A stretch of DNA of 57,721 nucleotides, from positions 1-57,721 of the forward strand of contig JBJXGA010000406.1 of NCBI GenBank assembly GCA_046152955.1, written 5' to 3'. Under the pieces are notes generated by a model. It was not told the origin of the DNA. It did not search any database and worked only from the letters and a program-made list of their open reading frames with translations. The stretch is from SIAF01 sp046152955. Lineage in GTDB: Bacteria; Planctomycetota; Planctomycetia; Planctomycetales; Planctomycetaceae. The position numbers were made by a program, and so were the translations under genes. Below are positions 8,032 through 16,681 of this stretch, one piece after another (position 1 is the stretch's first letter; the number at the start of each line of letters is the position of its first letter).

Positions 8032-8754
8032 ATGAGCGTGGGGCTTTTAGGCCGCAAAGTTGGGATGACTCAAATCTTCGCCGAAGACGGCACTGCCGTC
8101 TCTGTGACGGTGATCGAGGCTGGACCCTGTACGGTTCTCCAGGTGCGGACGGCGGAGCGGGATGGATACGCCGCGGTGCAGTTGGGATATAGCGACAAGC
8201 CGCGCCGCCTGGCGAATCGGGCGGAGCGCGGCCACGTGGCCTCCCTGGGGGGCAAGCGCGCCAAGGCGCGGCAGGAAGCGGGAGTGGAGCCGGTCGCCAA
8301 GGCGAACTGCGAGCCTCCTCGTTTTATCCGCGAGTTTCGGGTGGAAGGGGCGGATGCCGGTTGCGAGGTGGGGCAGAGCCTGACAGTCAAATCGCTGGCA
8401 GAGGTCAGCCACGTGGACATTGTGGGGCTCAACAAGGGGCGCGGTACGGCAGGGGTGATGAAGCAGCACAACTTCCACGGACTGCGGGCCAGCCACGGTG
8501 TACAGCGCCACCATCGGGCCGGAGGTAGCGTGGGGGGACACGGCACGAATCGCGGGCATAGCGGAAAGATTCGCAAAGGAAAGCGGATGGCGGGACGGTG
8601 GGGGAACGAACAAGTGACCGTCCGCAACCTGAAGGTGGTGCGGGTGGATGAGACCGCCAACGTGCTGCTGGTTCATGGATCGGTGCCGGGGCCTAACGGA
8701 GCCTTTGTTTTGATTCGCCAGACGCGGAAGAAAAAACGAGTGGCCAAGAATTAG
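8032..8754 (+). CDS. rplC: 50S ribosomal protein L3
   Basis: 240 residues from ATG 8032, where GLLGRKVGMTQIFAEDG begins the family homology; in-frame codons upstream (from 7924) are not family-like. The central extension that reaches the peptidyl transferase centre is recognisable (GRGTAGVMKQHNF, ASHGVQRHHRAGGS, KGKRMAGRWG). L3 is an early assembly protein. A gap of about 220 bases separates it from rpsJ, unusually long within an S10 operon; I see no hairpin or second promoter in it. Confidence 0.96.
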   Translation: MSVGLLGRKVGMTQIFAEDGTAVSVTVIEAGPCTVLQVRTAERDGYAAVQLGYSDKPRRLANRAERGHVASLGGKRAKARQEAGVEPVAKANCEPPRFIREFRVEGADAGCEVGQSLTVKSLAEVSHVDIVGLNKGRGTAGVMKQHNFHGLRASHGVQRHHRAGGSVGGHGTNRGHSGKIRKGKRMAGRWGNEQVTVRNLKVVRVDETANVLLVHGSVPGPNGAFVLIRQTRKKKRVAKN

Positions 8755-8842
8755 TGGTCGGATAAATCAAGTGCCGCGGGGGTGCTGCCGGAAAGCCGGT
8801 AGCGCGTCCCTCGCGGTGGAGTGGAATGGATCGGATTGAGTC

Positions 8843-9505
8843 ATGATTACCGTACCTGTGCATAATCGCGCCGGCCAGCAGGTTGGCACGTATGAGTTTG
8901 ACGAGGCGGAATTGGCCGCGGACGTGAACCGCCAGTTGCTGCACGACGTGGTGGTCATGTACGAGACCAACCGCCGCGTCGGGACGGTGCAGACCAAGGG
9001 CCGCAGCGACGTTCAGGGAAGCAAGAAAAAGATGTACCGGCAGAAGGGAACCGGTCGGGCTCGCATGGGGAACAAGCGGACTCCCATTCGGCGCGGTGGG
9101 GGACATACGTTCGGCAAACGGCCGATCGACTGGACCTATCGGCTGCCGGCCAAGGCGGTCAAATTGGCGACGCGGATGGCGCTGCTCAGCAAGTTCCGCG
9201 ACAACGAAGTGACCATCCTGGATGAATTCGCTGTCTCTGTTCCGAAGACGAAGGATGTAGCCGCCCTGCTCAAAGCGCTGGGACTGGCGGAGACCTCCTG
9301 TCTGCTGACGATTGAGCAGCACGATCCGAATGTGTGGAAGTCGGCGCGGAACATTCCCAAGCTGGCGGTTTCGCCGGCGGGGGATCTCAACGCCTACGAG
9401 CTGTTGCGGCAAAAGCGGCTGCTGGTAACCAAAGGGGCGCTTGATCGGCTGCGGGCCGGCGGGGCGGCGAAAGACAAGGAAGCGGCCGAAGCATCAGAGG
9501 TTTGA
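8843..9505 (+). CDS. rplD: 50S ribosomal protein L4
   Basis: 220 residues. The tunnel-lining loop is clear (KMYRQKGTGRARMGNKRTP, then RRGGGHTFGKRP), followed by the C-terminal globular part (LDEFAVSVPKTKD). L4 contacts the exit tunnel and macrolide-binding region. In E. coli it autoregulates the S10 operon; no equivalent leader is obvious here. A short charged Ala/Glu tail (AAKDKEAAEASEV) ends the protein. Confidence 0.96.
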   Translation: MITVPVHNRAGQQVGTYEFDEAELAADVNRQLLHDVVVMYETNRRVGTVQTKGRSDVQGSKKKMYRQKGTGRARMGNKRTPIRRGGGHTFGKRPIDWTYRLPAKAVKLATRMALLSKFRDNEVTILDEFAVSVPKTKDVAALLKALGLAETSCLLTIEQHDPNVWKSARNIPKLAVSPAGDLNAYELLRQKRLLVTKGALDRLRAGGAAKDKEAAEASEV

Positions 9506-9601
9506 AATACAGGACATCGCGGGGCCGGTGATTCGAATGGCCAGAGGCGCGCTGCCGCGACGACGGGGGGGCGTCTCCCAAGACTTTGCTGGGGGTGAAT
9601 G

Positions 9602-9910
9602 ATGGCGATCGTGAGCACGCATGGAGTTGATCTGGAACCACATCAGGTCATCTTGCGCCCGCTCGTGACGGAAAAAGGAACGCACGTATCAACGCGGCAT
9701 AATGCCTACGCGTTCGAGGTGCATCCGTTGGCGACCAAGGCGGACATTCGGCAGGCGGCAGCGCAATTGTGGAACGTGCGGGTCGTGGCGATTCGCACGC
9801 AAACTCGCGTCGGCAAGCCGCGACGGACCAAGACGATTTCCGTCCAGACGCAGTCCTGGAAAAAGGCAATCATCAAATTGCATCCGGAAGATCGCATCGA
9901 GTTCTTCTAG
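9602..9910 (+). CDS. rplW: 50S ribosomal protein L23
   Basis: 102 residues. Two adjacent ATG codons exist (9599 and 9602); the second sits better spaced from GGGGGTGA. Motifs LRPLVTEKGTHV, YAFEVHPLATKADIRQA and GKPRRTKT are typical. L23 lies at the tunnel exit and docks trigger factor and SRP. Encoded between rplD and rplB in the standard order. Confidence 0.94.
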   Translation: MAIVSTHGVDLEPHQVILRPLVTEKGTHVSTRHNAYAFEVHPLATKADIRQAAAQLWNVRVVAIRTQTRVGKPRRTKTISVQTQSWKKAIIKLHPEDRIEFF

Positions 9911-9954
9911 AGGCGAATCGAGTCGATTAGAGTCGTACACAAAGAGAACCGGTT

Positions 9955-10809
9955 ATGGGAATTCGATATTACAAGCCGACCAGCGCAGGACGACGGGGCG
10001 CCTCGGTCAGCGACTTTGCCGATATCACCGATCGCAAGAAGCCGCCGGAGAAGAAGCTGCTGGTGCGGCTTAAGAAGCACAGCGGCCGGAATTTCCACGG
10101 CAAGATCACCGTGCGGCACCGGGGGGGTGGCGCGCGGGCGATGTACCGCGTCATCGATTTCAAGCGCCGCAAAGATGGCGTGGCGGCCCAGGTGGTGTCG
10201 ATCGAGTACGATCCGAACCGCACTTGCCGGATCGCGCTGTTGCAATACGCGGATGGGGTGAAGACATACATTCTGGCGCCGGATGGACTCAAAGCAGGAG
10301 ACAAGGTCGAAAGTGGCCCGTCGATTGAACCCAACCTGGGGAATTGCCTGCCGCTGGAGAACATTCCCCCCGGCACCACGGTGCATAATATTGAGATGCA
10401 GCCCGGGCGCGGCGGACAGTTGTGCCGCAGCGCCGGGTCGTCGGCGATGATGAATGCCCGCGAGGGAGATTGGGCGCAAATCACCCTTCCGTCGGGTGAA
10501 GTGCGGCGCATTCCCAGCAAGTGCCGGGCGACGATCGGTGCGCTGAGCTTTTCGGAGCACAGCGCCATTCGACTGGGAAAAGCCGGAAGAAAACGGCGAT
10601 TGGGGCGCAGGCCGCACGTGCGTGGGGTGGCGATGAACCCCGTGGCGCATCCGTTGGGTGGAGGTGAGGGAAGAAGCGGCGGGGGACGGCATCCGTGCAG
10701 TCCGACCGGCAAGCTGGCCAAAGGGGGCCGGACTCGCAAACGCCGCAAGGTCTCCACCTCGGCCATCATCAGGCGGCGCAAGTCGCGGCGGTATGGTCAG
10801 TTGAAGTAA
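9955..10809 (+). CDS. rplB: 50S ribosomal protein L2
   Basis: 284 residues, near the usual 275. Family pieces include SGRNFHGKITVRHRGGG, QLCRSAGSSAMM and the C-terminal MNPVAHPLGGGEGR. In that last motif, which approaches the peptidyl transferase centre, the key His is kept (232), while the flanking Asp and second His of the E. coli motif (DHPH) are Ala and Leu. L2 binds 23S rRNA and is needed for subunit joining. It starts 45 bases after rplW. Confidence 0.97.
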   Translation: MGIRYYKPTSAGRRGASVSDFADITDRKKPPEKKLLVRLKKHSGRNFHGKITVRHRGGGARAMYRVIDFKRRKDGVAAQVVSIEYDPNRTCRIALLQYADGVKTYILAPDGLKAGDKVESGPSIEPNLGNCLPLENIPPGTTVHNIEMQPGRGGQLCRSAGSSAMMNAREGDWAQITLPSGEVRRIPSKCRATIGALSFSEHSAIRLGKAGRKRRLGRRPHVRGVAMNPVAHPLGGGEGRSGGGRHPCSPTGKLAKGGRTRKRRKVSTSAIIRRRKSRRYGQLK

Positions 10810-10926
10810 GCCCAGGGAGAGAGACCGGGAGGCGGATCAAAATGGCCGCTCCCCACTGAGTTGAGTCTGGAAACAGGGCGGCGTCTTGAACAGGCAGTCA
10901 GTTCCGAAGCGTCAAGAGGATTGGTT

Positions 10927-11202
10927 ATGGGTCGTTCACTGAAAAAAGGTCCGTTTGTGGATCCCAAATTGATGAAAAAGATCGAGGGGCGGGTGCGCGC
11001 CAGCTCGAAGGAGCCGATCAAGACCTGGTCGCGACGGTCGACGATCCCTCCGGATTTCATCGGGTATACGTTTCTGGTCCACAACGGCAGGACGCACCTG
11101 AGCGTGTACATTACGGAAGAAATGGTGGGGCACAAACTCGGAGAATTCGCTCCGACGCGGACGTTCCGCGGACACGGCGGCAAAACGAAGAAAGAGTCCT
11201 GA
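10927..11202 (+). CDS. rpsS: 30S ribosomal protein S19
   Basis: 91 residues from ATG 10927, which gives the standard start MGRSLKKGPFVD; the frame is open further upstream without homology. Conserved IKTWSRRSTIPPDFIG and KLGEFAPTRTFRGHGG are intact. S19 forms part of the 30S head with S13. It lies between rplB and rplV as usual. Confidence 0.97.
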   Translation: MGRSLKKGPFVDPKLMKKIEGRVRASSKEPIKTWSRRSTIPPDFIGYTFLVHNGRTHLSVYITEEMVGHKLGEFAPTRTFRGHGGKTKKES

Positions 11203-11282
11203 AGCAAAGCCAGGTCTCCAGGCGCAGGATCGGGTCGCCTGGTCCCGGACGAGCCAGACCGCAGCTTGAGTTGAGGAGTGGG

Positions 11283-11624
11283 ATGATGGCATACAAGGCA
11301 ACACACAAGTTTGCGCGGATTGCCGCGACGAAGGTCCGGCCCTTTACGGATTTGATCCGCGGCCGCAAGGCGGGGGAAGCGCTGGAGCTATTGCGCTTTG
11401 TCCCGAATCGCGGGGCGCGGATGCTGGAGAAGGTGTTGAAGAGCGCCATGGCCAATGCCGAGGACAAGGGGGCCCGCAACGTCGATCGGATGCTGGTGGT
11501 CGACGCCCGCGCTGACAACGGTCCGATGTTCAAGCGAATTATGCCTCGGGCGCGTGGCATGGCCTTCATGATTCGGCGTCGATTCGCCCACATTCAGGTG
11601 GGAATCGATGCCCCCAAGGTTTGA
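11283..11624 (+). CDS. rplV: 50S ribosomal protein L22
   Basis: 113 residues from the ATG pair at 11283/11286, just after GAGGAGTGGG. Motifs: RIAATKVRPFTDLIRGRKAG, NAEDKGARNVDRMLVV and RARGMAFMIRRR, the last corresponding to the hairpin that lines the exit tunnel and bears macrolide-resistance sites. The gap to rpsC (125 bases) is open in several frames but shows nothing else. Confidence 0.96.
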   Translation: MMAYKATHKFARIAATKVRPFTDLIRGRKAGEALELLRFVPNRGARMLEKVLKSAMANAEDKGARNVDRMLVVDARADNGPMFKRIMPRARGMAFMIRRRFAHIQVGIDAPKV

Positions 11625-11749
11625 GATGCGTGCTGGCGGAGGAGGCAAGTGGCCTCTGTCGATGACAACAAGATGCAGTTACGGAGTTTGACCGGGGTCT
11701 GGCCAATGGGCCGGTCCGGTGGATTGATCACAGCGAGGCGCGAGAGTTC

Positions 11750-12451
11750 ATGGGACAAAAAACTCGTCCAACCGGTTTTCGGATTGGGATCGTGGAAGCC
11801 TGGCGGAGTCGTTGGTACGCCTCCAAAAAGGAATTCGGCGATCTGCTGATCGAAGATTTCAAGATCCGGAAGTTTATCAAGAAGAAATACCTGTTTGCCG
11901 GGATCCCGAAGATCGAGATCGAACGGACCCGCGACCAGGTGATCGTGCATTTGCACTGCGCTCGCCCGGGGATCATCATCGGCCGGAAGGGGCAGGAAGT
12001 CGATCGATTGAAGGCGGAGTTGGAGGATCTCACCGGTCGGCGGATGGACCTGAAGATCATCGAAATCAACAATGCCAATCGCAGCGCGCAGCTTGTCGCC
12101 GAAGACATTGCGCAGCAGCTTGAAAAGCGAGCCAGCTTCCGGCGGACAGTGAAGCGGACGCTCGACCAGGTGATGGAAGCGGGAGTCAAAGGGGTCAAGG
12201 TGCAGTTGTCGGGCCGATTGGGTGGGGCGGAAATGTCGCGGTGCGAAAAGGCGGGTCGCGGGTCGATCCCCCTCTCCACGCTTCAGGAACACATTGATTA
12301 TGGGTTTGCGCAGGCGATGACGGCACAAGGTGTGATCGGCGTCAAAGTCTGGGTCGGCCTGGGAACATACGCAGAGGAGGAGGCCAACGATGGCGTTAAT
12401 GCCAAAGCGGGTCAAGCACCGCAAAAGCCAAAGAAGACGCATAAGAGGTAA
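11750..12451 (+). CDS. rpsC: 30S ribosomal protein S3
   Basis: 233 residues. The KH domain motif GIIIGRKGQEVDRLK and the conserved VKVQLSGRLGGAEMSR and STLQEHIDYGFAQA are present. The tail after AEEEAND is basic and low complexity and is encoded by DNA that also encodes the start of rplP: the genes overlap by 62 bases, much more than the usual few. S3 helps form the mRNA entry tunnel. Confidence 0.97.
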   Translation: MGQKTRPTGFRIGIVEAWRSRWYASKKEFGDLLIEDFKIRKFIKKKYLFAGIPKIEIERTRDQVIVHLHCARPGIIIGRKGQEVDRLKAELEDLTGRRMDLKIIEINNANRSAQLVAEDIAQQLEKRASFRRTVKRTLDQVMEAGVKGVKVQLSGRLGGAEMSRCEKAGRGSIPLSTLQEHIDYGFAQAMTAQGVIGVKVWVGLGTYAEEEANDGVNAKAGQAPQKPKKTHKR

Positions 12452-12809
12452 TGCGACGCGCGGTCATCGCGTGTCGCTGGGAGACTTCGGACTGCAGAGT
12501 CTGCAAGGGGGGTACGTCAAGGCCACGACGATCGAGGCCTGCCGCGTTGCCGCCATGCAGTACATCCGCGGGGATGGAAAGCTGTATATCCGCATTTTCC
12601 CGCACAAGCCGGTCACCGCCCGTCCGCTGGAAACGCGCATGGGTAAAGGAAAAGGGGAACCGGATCACTGGGTGGCCGTCGTCAAAGAGGGGACGGTCAT
12701 GTTTGAAGTGGCGGGCTTGACGGCCGAAGCGGCTCGCGAATGCCTGGCGCGGATCGCCTACAAGCTGCCGGTCCGGGTGCGGATGATCGGGCGGCGTCCG
12801 GGAGAATAA
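12390..12809 (+). CDS. rplP: 50S ribosomal protein L16
   Basis: 139 residues. The start MALMPKRVKHRK matches the family, and a strong GAGGAGG lies 7-13 bases upstream, so the 62-base overlap with rpsC is likely real. A second ATG at 12399 would still overlap by 53. Conserved RPLETRMGKGKGEPDHWVAVV and the C-terminal LPVRVRMIGR are seen. L16 organises the A-site side of the peptidyl transferase region. Confidence 0.96.
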   Translation: MALMPKRVKHRKSQRRRIRGNATRGHRVSLGDFGLQSLQGGYVKATTIEACRVAAMQYIRGDGKLYIRIFPHKPVTARPLETRMGKGKGEPDHWVAVVKEGTVMFEVAGLTAEAARECLARIAYKLPVRVRMIGRRPGE

Positions 12810-12899
12810 TCTGTCGGACAGGTTCAGGGGAGAGAGTAAACGGTCAGCCTTCCGGGTGCGGGAGCGAGCCAGTTTTGACAGCGAGGGGTGGTGGAGCAG

Positions 12900-13109
12900 A
12901 TGTCTAAAGCAAAAGAGCTGCGGGAGATGAGCGACGATCAGCTTCAGTTCTCCCTCAAAGAGGCGCAAGAGAACCTGTTCAAATTGAAGTTTCAGGCGTC
13001 AACGGAGAAGCTCGACGCGCCGAGCAACCTCCGCAAGAACCGGCGCGAAATCGCCCGTTTGAAAACGATTCTTCTGGAACGCAGCCGGGCGCGGACTCCC
13101 CAGTCCTAA
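12900..13109 (+). CDS. rpmC: 50S ribosomal protein L29
   Basis: 69 residues from ATG 12900 (GTG codons at 12888 and 12891 are alternatives). It is a helical hairpin protein with ELREMSDDQLQFSLKEAQEN and LRKNRREIARLKTIL, standard for L29. It sits near the tunnel exit beside L23. Placed between rplP and rpsQ as in most S10 operons. Confidence 0.94.
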   Translation: MSKAKELREMSDDQLQFSLKEAQENLFKLKFQASTEKLDAPSNLRKNRREIARLKTILLERSRARTPQS

Positions 13110-13179
13110 GGGGCCAGTCCTAAGGGGGCAGCCGTGTTTCCTGCGAACAATCACTGGATTTCATTGAGGCAACAGTCAG

Positions 13180-13443
13180 ATGCGTAGACGAGCCATTGGC
13201 GTGGTCACACGCGACAAAATGTTGAAGACGCGGCGGGTGGAAGTGCCGCGCTTGTACCGGCATCCCAAGTACGGGAAGACGCTGCGAACGACGACGATCT
13301 GCTACGTGCATGATGAAGACAATCAGTCCCATGCCGGGGATCTGGTGGAGATCGTCGAAAGTCGGCCCCGCTCGAAACTCAAGCGATGGGAACTGATTCG
13401 CATCGTCACCAAATCCACCGCCGTGGCGGTCGAGACGGTGTGA
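13180..13443 (+). CDS. rpsQ: 30S ribosomal protein S17
   Basis: 87 residues with the OB-fold motifs IGVVTRDKMLKTRRVEV, HPKYGKTLRTTT and GDLVEIVESRPRSKLKRW. S17 is a primary 16S rRNA binding protein. It closes the S10-type gene set; the following 131 bases contain no gene and lead to rplN. Confidence 0.95.
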   Translation: MRRRAIGVVTRDKMLKTRRVEVPRLYRHPKYGKTLRTTTICYVHDEDNQSHAGDLVEIVESRPRSKLKRWELIRIVTKSTAVAVETV

Positions 13444-13574
13444 GGAGGCAGGAGCTCGCGTCGGTCCCGGACAGGTTGCTTCGGGGCGGATGCCAAAACG
13501 CGGAAAACAAAGCGGGAACTAGGGACGACGGCTCAGGCGATCGGGCCTGAAGATCAGGAAGCGAGGGTGCAGTC

Positions 13575-13943
13575 ATGATTCAGATGCAGACGTTGATGGA
13601 TGTCGCCGACAATACCGGCGCCAAGGTCGCTTATTGCATCAAGGTGCTGGGGGGAACCAGTCGCCGCACGGCAGGGCTGGGAGATGTGGTGGTGGTGAGC
13701 ATTAAGAAGGCGATTCCCGGCGGAGCGGTTAAGGCGGGGGATGTCGTCCGCGGCGTCATCGTGCGGTGCAAGAAGGCGACGCGGCGCGCGGATGGCAGTT
13801 ACGTCCGATTCGACAAGAACGCCATCGTGCTGATCGACAACGAATTGAATCCCAAGGGAACGCGAATCTTCGGCGCGGTGGCTCGCGAACTCCGCGACCG
13901 GCGATTCATGAAGATCATCAGCCTGGCGAGCGAGGTGGTGTGA
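13575..13943 (+). CDS. rplN: 50S ribosomal protein L14
   Basis: 122 residues, the canonical length. MIQMQTLMDVADNTGAKVA, VVRGVIVRCKK and NPKGTRIFGAVARELRDR are diagnostic. L14 lies at the subunit interface (bridges B5/B8). First gene of the spc-type block; rplX starts 3 bases after its stop. Confidence 0.97.
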   Translation: MIQMQTLMDVADNTGAKVAYCIKVLGGTSRRTAGLGDVVVVSIKKAIPGGAVKAGDVVRGVIVRCKKATRRADGSYVRFDKNAIVLIDNELNPKGTRIFGAVARELRDRRFMKIISLASEVV

Positions 13944-13945
13944 GC

Positions 13946-14302
13946 ATGAAAATCAAACGTGGCGATATGGTGCAAGTGATTGCCGGGGACGAAGCCGGCG
14001 CGACCCCCCGCAAGGTGTTGCAGGTTCTCGACGAGGGAAAAAAAGTGCTCGTCGAGGGGGTCAATCGCGTCTACAAGCACGTCAAGCGCGGACACCCCAA
14101 GAGTCCCCAGGGGGGACGTCTGTCGCGGGAGATGCCGATTGACATCTCGAATGTGCTGCTCTACTGTAACGGTTGCGGTCGCGGGGTTCGGGTGGGCTAC
14201 AAGTACACGGCGGACGGAGCGAAAATCCGCCATTGTCGCAAGTGTCAGGCCAACTTGGGCCTGATCAGTCCCGCCCGGAAGCGGTACGCCGCGAAGTCCT
14301 GA
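13946..14302 (+). CDS. rplX: 50S ribosomal protein L24
   Basis: 118 residues from ATG 13946. The KOW motif lies at the start (IKRGDMVQVIAGDEAG), and an inserted zinc-ribbon-like set of cysteines follows: C74, C77, C97, C100 (YCNGCGRG and HCRKC). Cys-containing L24 proteins are known in many bacteria. L24 is an assembly initiator at the tunnel exit. It is tightly coupled to rplN. Confidence 0.95.
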   Translation: MKIKRGDMVQVIAGDEAGATPRKVLQVLDEGKKVLVEGVNRVYKHVKRGHPKSPQGGRLSREMPIDISNVLLYCNGCGRGVRVGYKYTADGAKIRHCRKCQANLGLISPARKRYAAKS

Positions 14303-14361
14303 TTCCAATTTTCTTTTGTCGCGTTCGCTCCGGCGGGCGCGGTTGCAGGTAACGTCGAGTC

Positions 14362-14904
14362 ATGGCCAGATTGTCCGATAAATACTGGAAAGAGGTTCAA
14401 CCGCGACTGGCGCAGTCGCTGGGGGAAAGCAATCCGCACGCCTTGCCGCGATTGGCGAAGATCGTGGTCAATATGGGGGTGGGAACTGCCTCGCAGGATC
14501 GCAAGCGTCTGGAAGAGGCGGTGGGACATCTGGCGACGATCACCGGGCAGAAGCCGCTGGTGACCAAAGCCAAAAAAGCGGTCTCCGCCTTCCGGCTGCG
14601 GCAGGGGATGGAGATCGGCGCCAAGGTGACGCTCCGCGGGCGGCGGATGTATGAGTTTCTGGACCGGCTGATTTCACTGGCGCTGCCCCGCGTTCGCGAC
14701 TTTCGGGGGCTCAGCCCCAAGGCGTTTGACGGGCATGGCAACTACTCGCTGGGGCTCAGCGAGCAGTTGGTGTTTCCGGAGATCGACGCGGACAAGGTGA
14801 CGCACACGCAGGGGATGCACATCACGCTGGTGACGACGACGGCGAGTGATGACGCGGCGAGGTTGTTGTTGAAGGAAATGGGATTGCCGCTGAGTGCGGA
14901 GTAA
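14362..14904 (+). CDS. rplE: 50S ribosomal protein L5
   Basis: 180 residues. Motifs LPRLAKIVVNMGVGTA, GQKPLVTKAKKAVSAFRLR and LPRVRDFRGLSPKAFDGHGNY are diagnostic, and the C-terminus carries the ITLVTTTASDDAARLLL strand-helix. L5 binds 5S rRNA and forms a bridge to the small subunit. Standard spc position between rplX and rpsN. Confidence 0.97.
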   Translation: MARLSDKYWKEVQPRLAQSLGESNPHALPRLAKIVVNMGVGTASQDRKRLEEAVGHLATITGQKPLVTKAKKAVSAFRLRQGMEIGAKVTLRGRRMYEFLDRLISLALPRVRDFRGLSPKAFDGHGNYSLGLSEQLVFPEIDADKVTHTQGMHITLVTTTASDDAARLLLKEMGLPLSAE

Positions 14905-14964
14905 TCGAACACAGACTGTTTCGCTGGGGGAGGTCGGCCCGGTCGGCCTGGGAGTAAAGACGAG

Positions 14965-15150
14965 ATGGCCAGTAAGGCAAAAATCGAGAAGGCGAACCGC
15001 ACGCCCAAGTTCAGTTGCCGCAGTGAGCGGCGCTGCCAATTGTGCGGTCGGCCCCGAGCCGTGTATCGCAAGTTCAAGTTGTGCCGGTTGTGTTTCCGCA
15101 ACCTGGCCCTGGATGGATTGATTCCCGGCGTGAAGAAGGCGAGTTGGTGA
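14965..15150 (+). CDS. rpsN: 30S ribosomal protein S14, zinc-binding short form
   Basis: 61 residues with four cysteines C24, C27, C40 and C43 (CQLCGR and CRLC), the zinc-ribbon C+ type. The zinc-free long form is not in the window. S14 assembles late into the 30S head. The stop is followed directly by rpsH (4 bases), suggesting coupling. Confidence 0.95.
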   Translation: MASKAKIEKANRTPKFSCRSERRCQLCGRPRAVYRKFKLCRLCFRNLALDGLIPGVKKASW

Positions 15151-15154
15151 ACCG

Positions 15155-15550
15155 ATGATGACCGATCCGATTGCCGATATGTTGACACGGATTCGCAACG
15201 CCGTGGCGATTGAGCGGCCGTTTGTGGACATTCCCGTGTCGCAGGTGAAACTGGGGGTGGCCCAGGTGCTGCAGCGCGAGGGGTACGTGTGGGACTTCGA
15301 GGTCATCCCGCAGCAGCCCGCCGGGGTGTTGCGGATCAATTTGAAGTACGGCCCCAACGGGGAGCCGGTGATTCAGGAAATTAAGCGGATCAGCAAGCCC
15401 GGCTGCCGGGTGTATCGCAAAGCGAAAGACATTCCCGTGGTGTTGCAGGGGCTGGGGATCAGCGTCCTGTCCACCAGCCAGGGAGTGCTGAGCAATCGCG
15501 AAGCAAAGTCCAAAGGGTTGGGCGGCGAAGTGTTGTGTTCGGTCCAGTGA
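15155..15550 (+). CDS. rpsH: 30S ribosomal protein S8
   Basis: 131 residues. MTDPIADMLTRIRNA at the N-terminus and GISVLSTSQGVLSNREA at the C-terminus are signature motifs. ATG 15155 or 15158 can start it. In E. coli S8 represses the spc operon by binding the rplE region; no mimic site was searched for. It lies between rpsN and rplF. Confidence 0.96.
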   Translation: MMTDPIADMLTRIRNAVAIERPFVDIPVSQVKLGVAQVLQREGYVWDFEVIPQQPAGVLRINLKYGPNGEPVIQEIKRISKPGCRVYRKAKDIPVVLQGLGISVLSTSQGVLSNREAKSKGLGGEVLCSVQ

Positions 15551-15575
15551 CCCAGCGAAACAAGGTTTGAGCGTC

Positions 15576-16127
15576 ATGTCTCGGATTGGTAAAAAACCGG
15601 TGTTGCTCCCCGCGGGAGTGACAGCCAAAGTCAGCGACGGGGTGTTTTCGGCGAAGGGGCCGCAAGGCGAACTGTCGCTCAAATTTCATCCCGCCATGCA
15701 GGTCAGCGTGGACGAAGCGGCCCGCCAGATCGTGGTGGCCCGTCCCGACGACGAGCGCGCCAATAAGGCGCTGCACGGCCTGACCCGCAGCCTGATCAAC
15801 AACATCGTGACCGGTGTGGTCGCGCCGTTCGAAAAGAAACTGGAAATCGTCGGGGTCGGCTACCAGGCGTCGGTGAGCGGCACGCTGCTCACGCTGCAGG
15901 TGGGCTTTGCCAATCCGGTGAAGCTGCCGATTCCCAAAGGGGTCAAGTGTACGCTCCCCGACAACACGCACATCACGCTGCAAAGCGCCGACAAGCAGGC
16001 GGTGGGACAGTTTGCCGCCGTGATTCGCAAAGTGCGGCCTCCCGAACCCTACAAGGGCAAAGGGATTCGCTACGAAGGGGAGCACGTGCGTCGCAAGGCG
16101 GGCAAGGCGTTCGCGAGCGGCGGGTGA
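15576..16127 (+). CDS. rplF: 50S ribosomal protein L6
   Basis: 183 residues from ATG 15576 (MSRIGKKPVLLPAGV). The C-terminal motif PEPYKGKGIRYEGEHVRRK is diagnostic. L6 sits near the factor-binding site and the sarcin-ricin loop. No strong Shine-Dalgarno sequence precedes it, so translation may be coupled to rpsH, whose stop is 25 bases upstream. Confidence 0.96.
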   Translation: MSRIGKKPVLLPAGVTAKVSDGVFSAKGPQGELSLKFHPAMQVSVDEAARQIVVARPDDERANKALHGLTRSLINNIVTGVVAPFEKKLEIVGVGYQASVSGTLLTLQVGFANPVKLPIPKGVKCTLPDNTHITLQSADKQAVGQFAAVIRKVRPPEPYKGKGIRYEGEHVRRKAGKAFASGG

Positions 16128-16185
16128 GCGGGGCGCAGAGGCGACGCTTGGGGGCGGGGCGGAATTTTGGCAGAGGTTGTGGATT

Positions 16186-16554
16186 ATGAAAACAGCAGAT
16201 CGCATCAACAAACAGCGGCAAAACCGGGCGTGGCGGGTTCGCAAACGGATTCGTGGGTCGGCGGTTCGTCCCCGGCTGACGGTGTTCCGCAGCAACAAGC
16301 ACATTTACGCCCAGATCATCGACGATCAGCAGGGGCATTCGCTGGTGGCCGCGAGCACCGCCGAGAAGGACATCCTCCCCACCGGGGAGAACGGCGGAAA
16401 CAAGGCGGCGGCGATCAAGGTGGGGCAGACTTTGGCGCAGCGGGCGCTCGACAAGGGGATCAAGCTGGTCGCCTTCGATCGCGGACGTTATCGTTATCAT
16501 GGTCGGATTGCCGCTCTGGCGGATGCCGCCCGCGAAGGGGGCTTGGAGTTTTAG
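16186..16554 (+). CDS. rplR: 50S ribosomal protein L18
   Basis: 122 residues from ATG 16186. RVRKRIRGSAVRPRLTVFRS, HIYAQIIDDQQGHSLVAAST and FDRGRYRYHGRIAALADAAR are family motifs. L18 binds 5S rRNA together with L5. Standard position between rplF and rpsE. Confidence 0.96.
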   Translation: MKTADRINKQRQNRAWRVRKRIRGSAVRPRLTVFRSNKHIYAQIIDDQQGHSLVAASTAEKDILPTGENGGNKAAAIKVGQTLAQRALDKGIKLVAFDRGRYRYHGRIAALADAAREGGLEF

Positions 16555-16681
16555 CGATCGGGCCAGTCGGGTGACGAGTGGCGCGATCGACCGATGCGTT
16601 GGATCGGACAGGCGGCGAATGAAGAACGGGTGGCACGTGCGCATCCGTGGGGCGCAAGGCCCATAACCGGGAGGAATGCTA

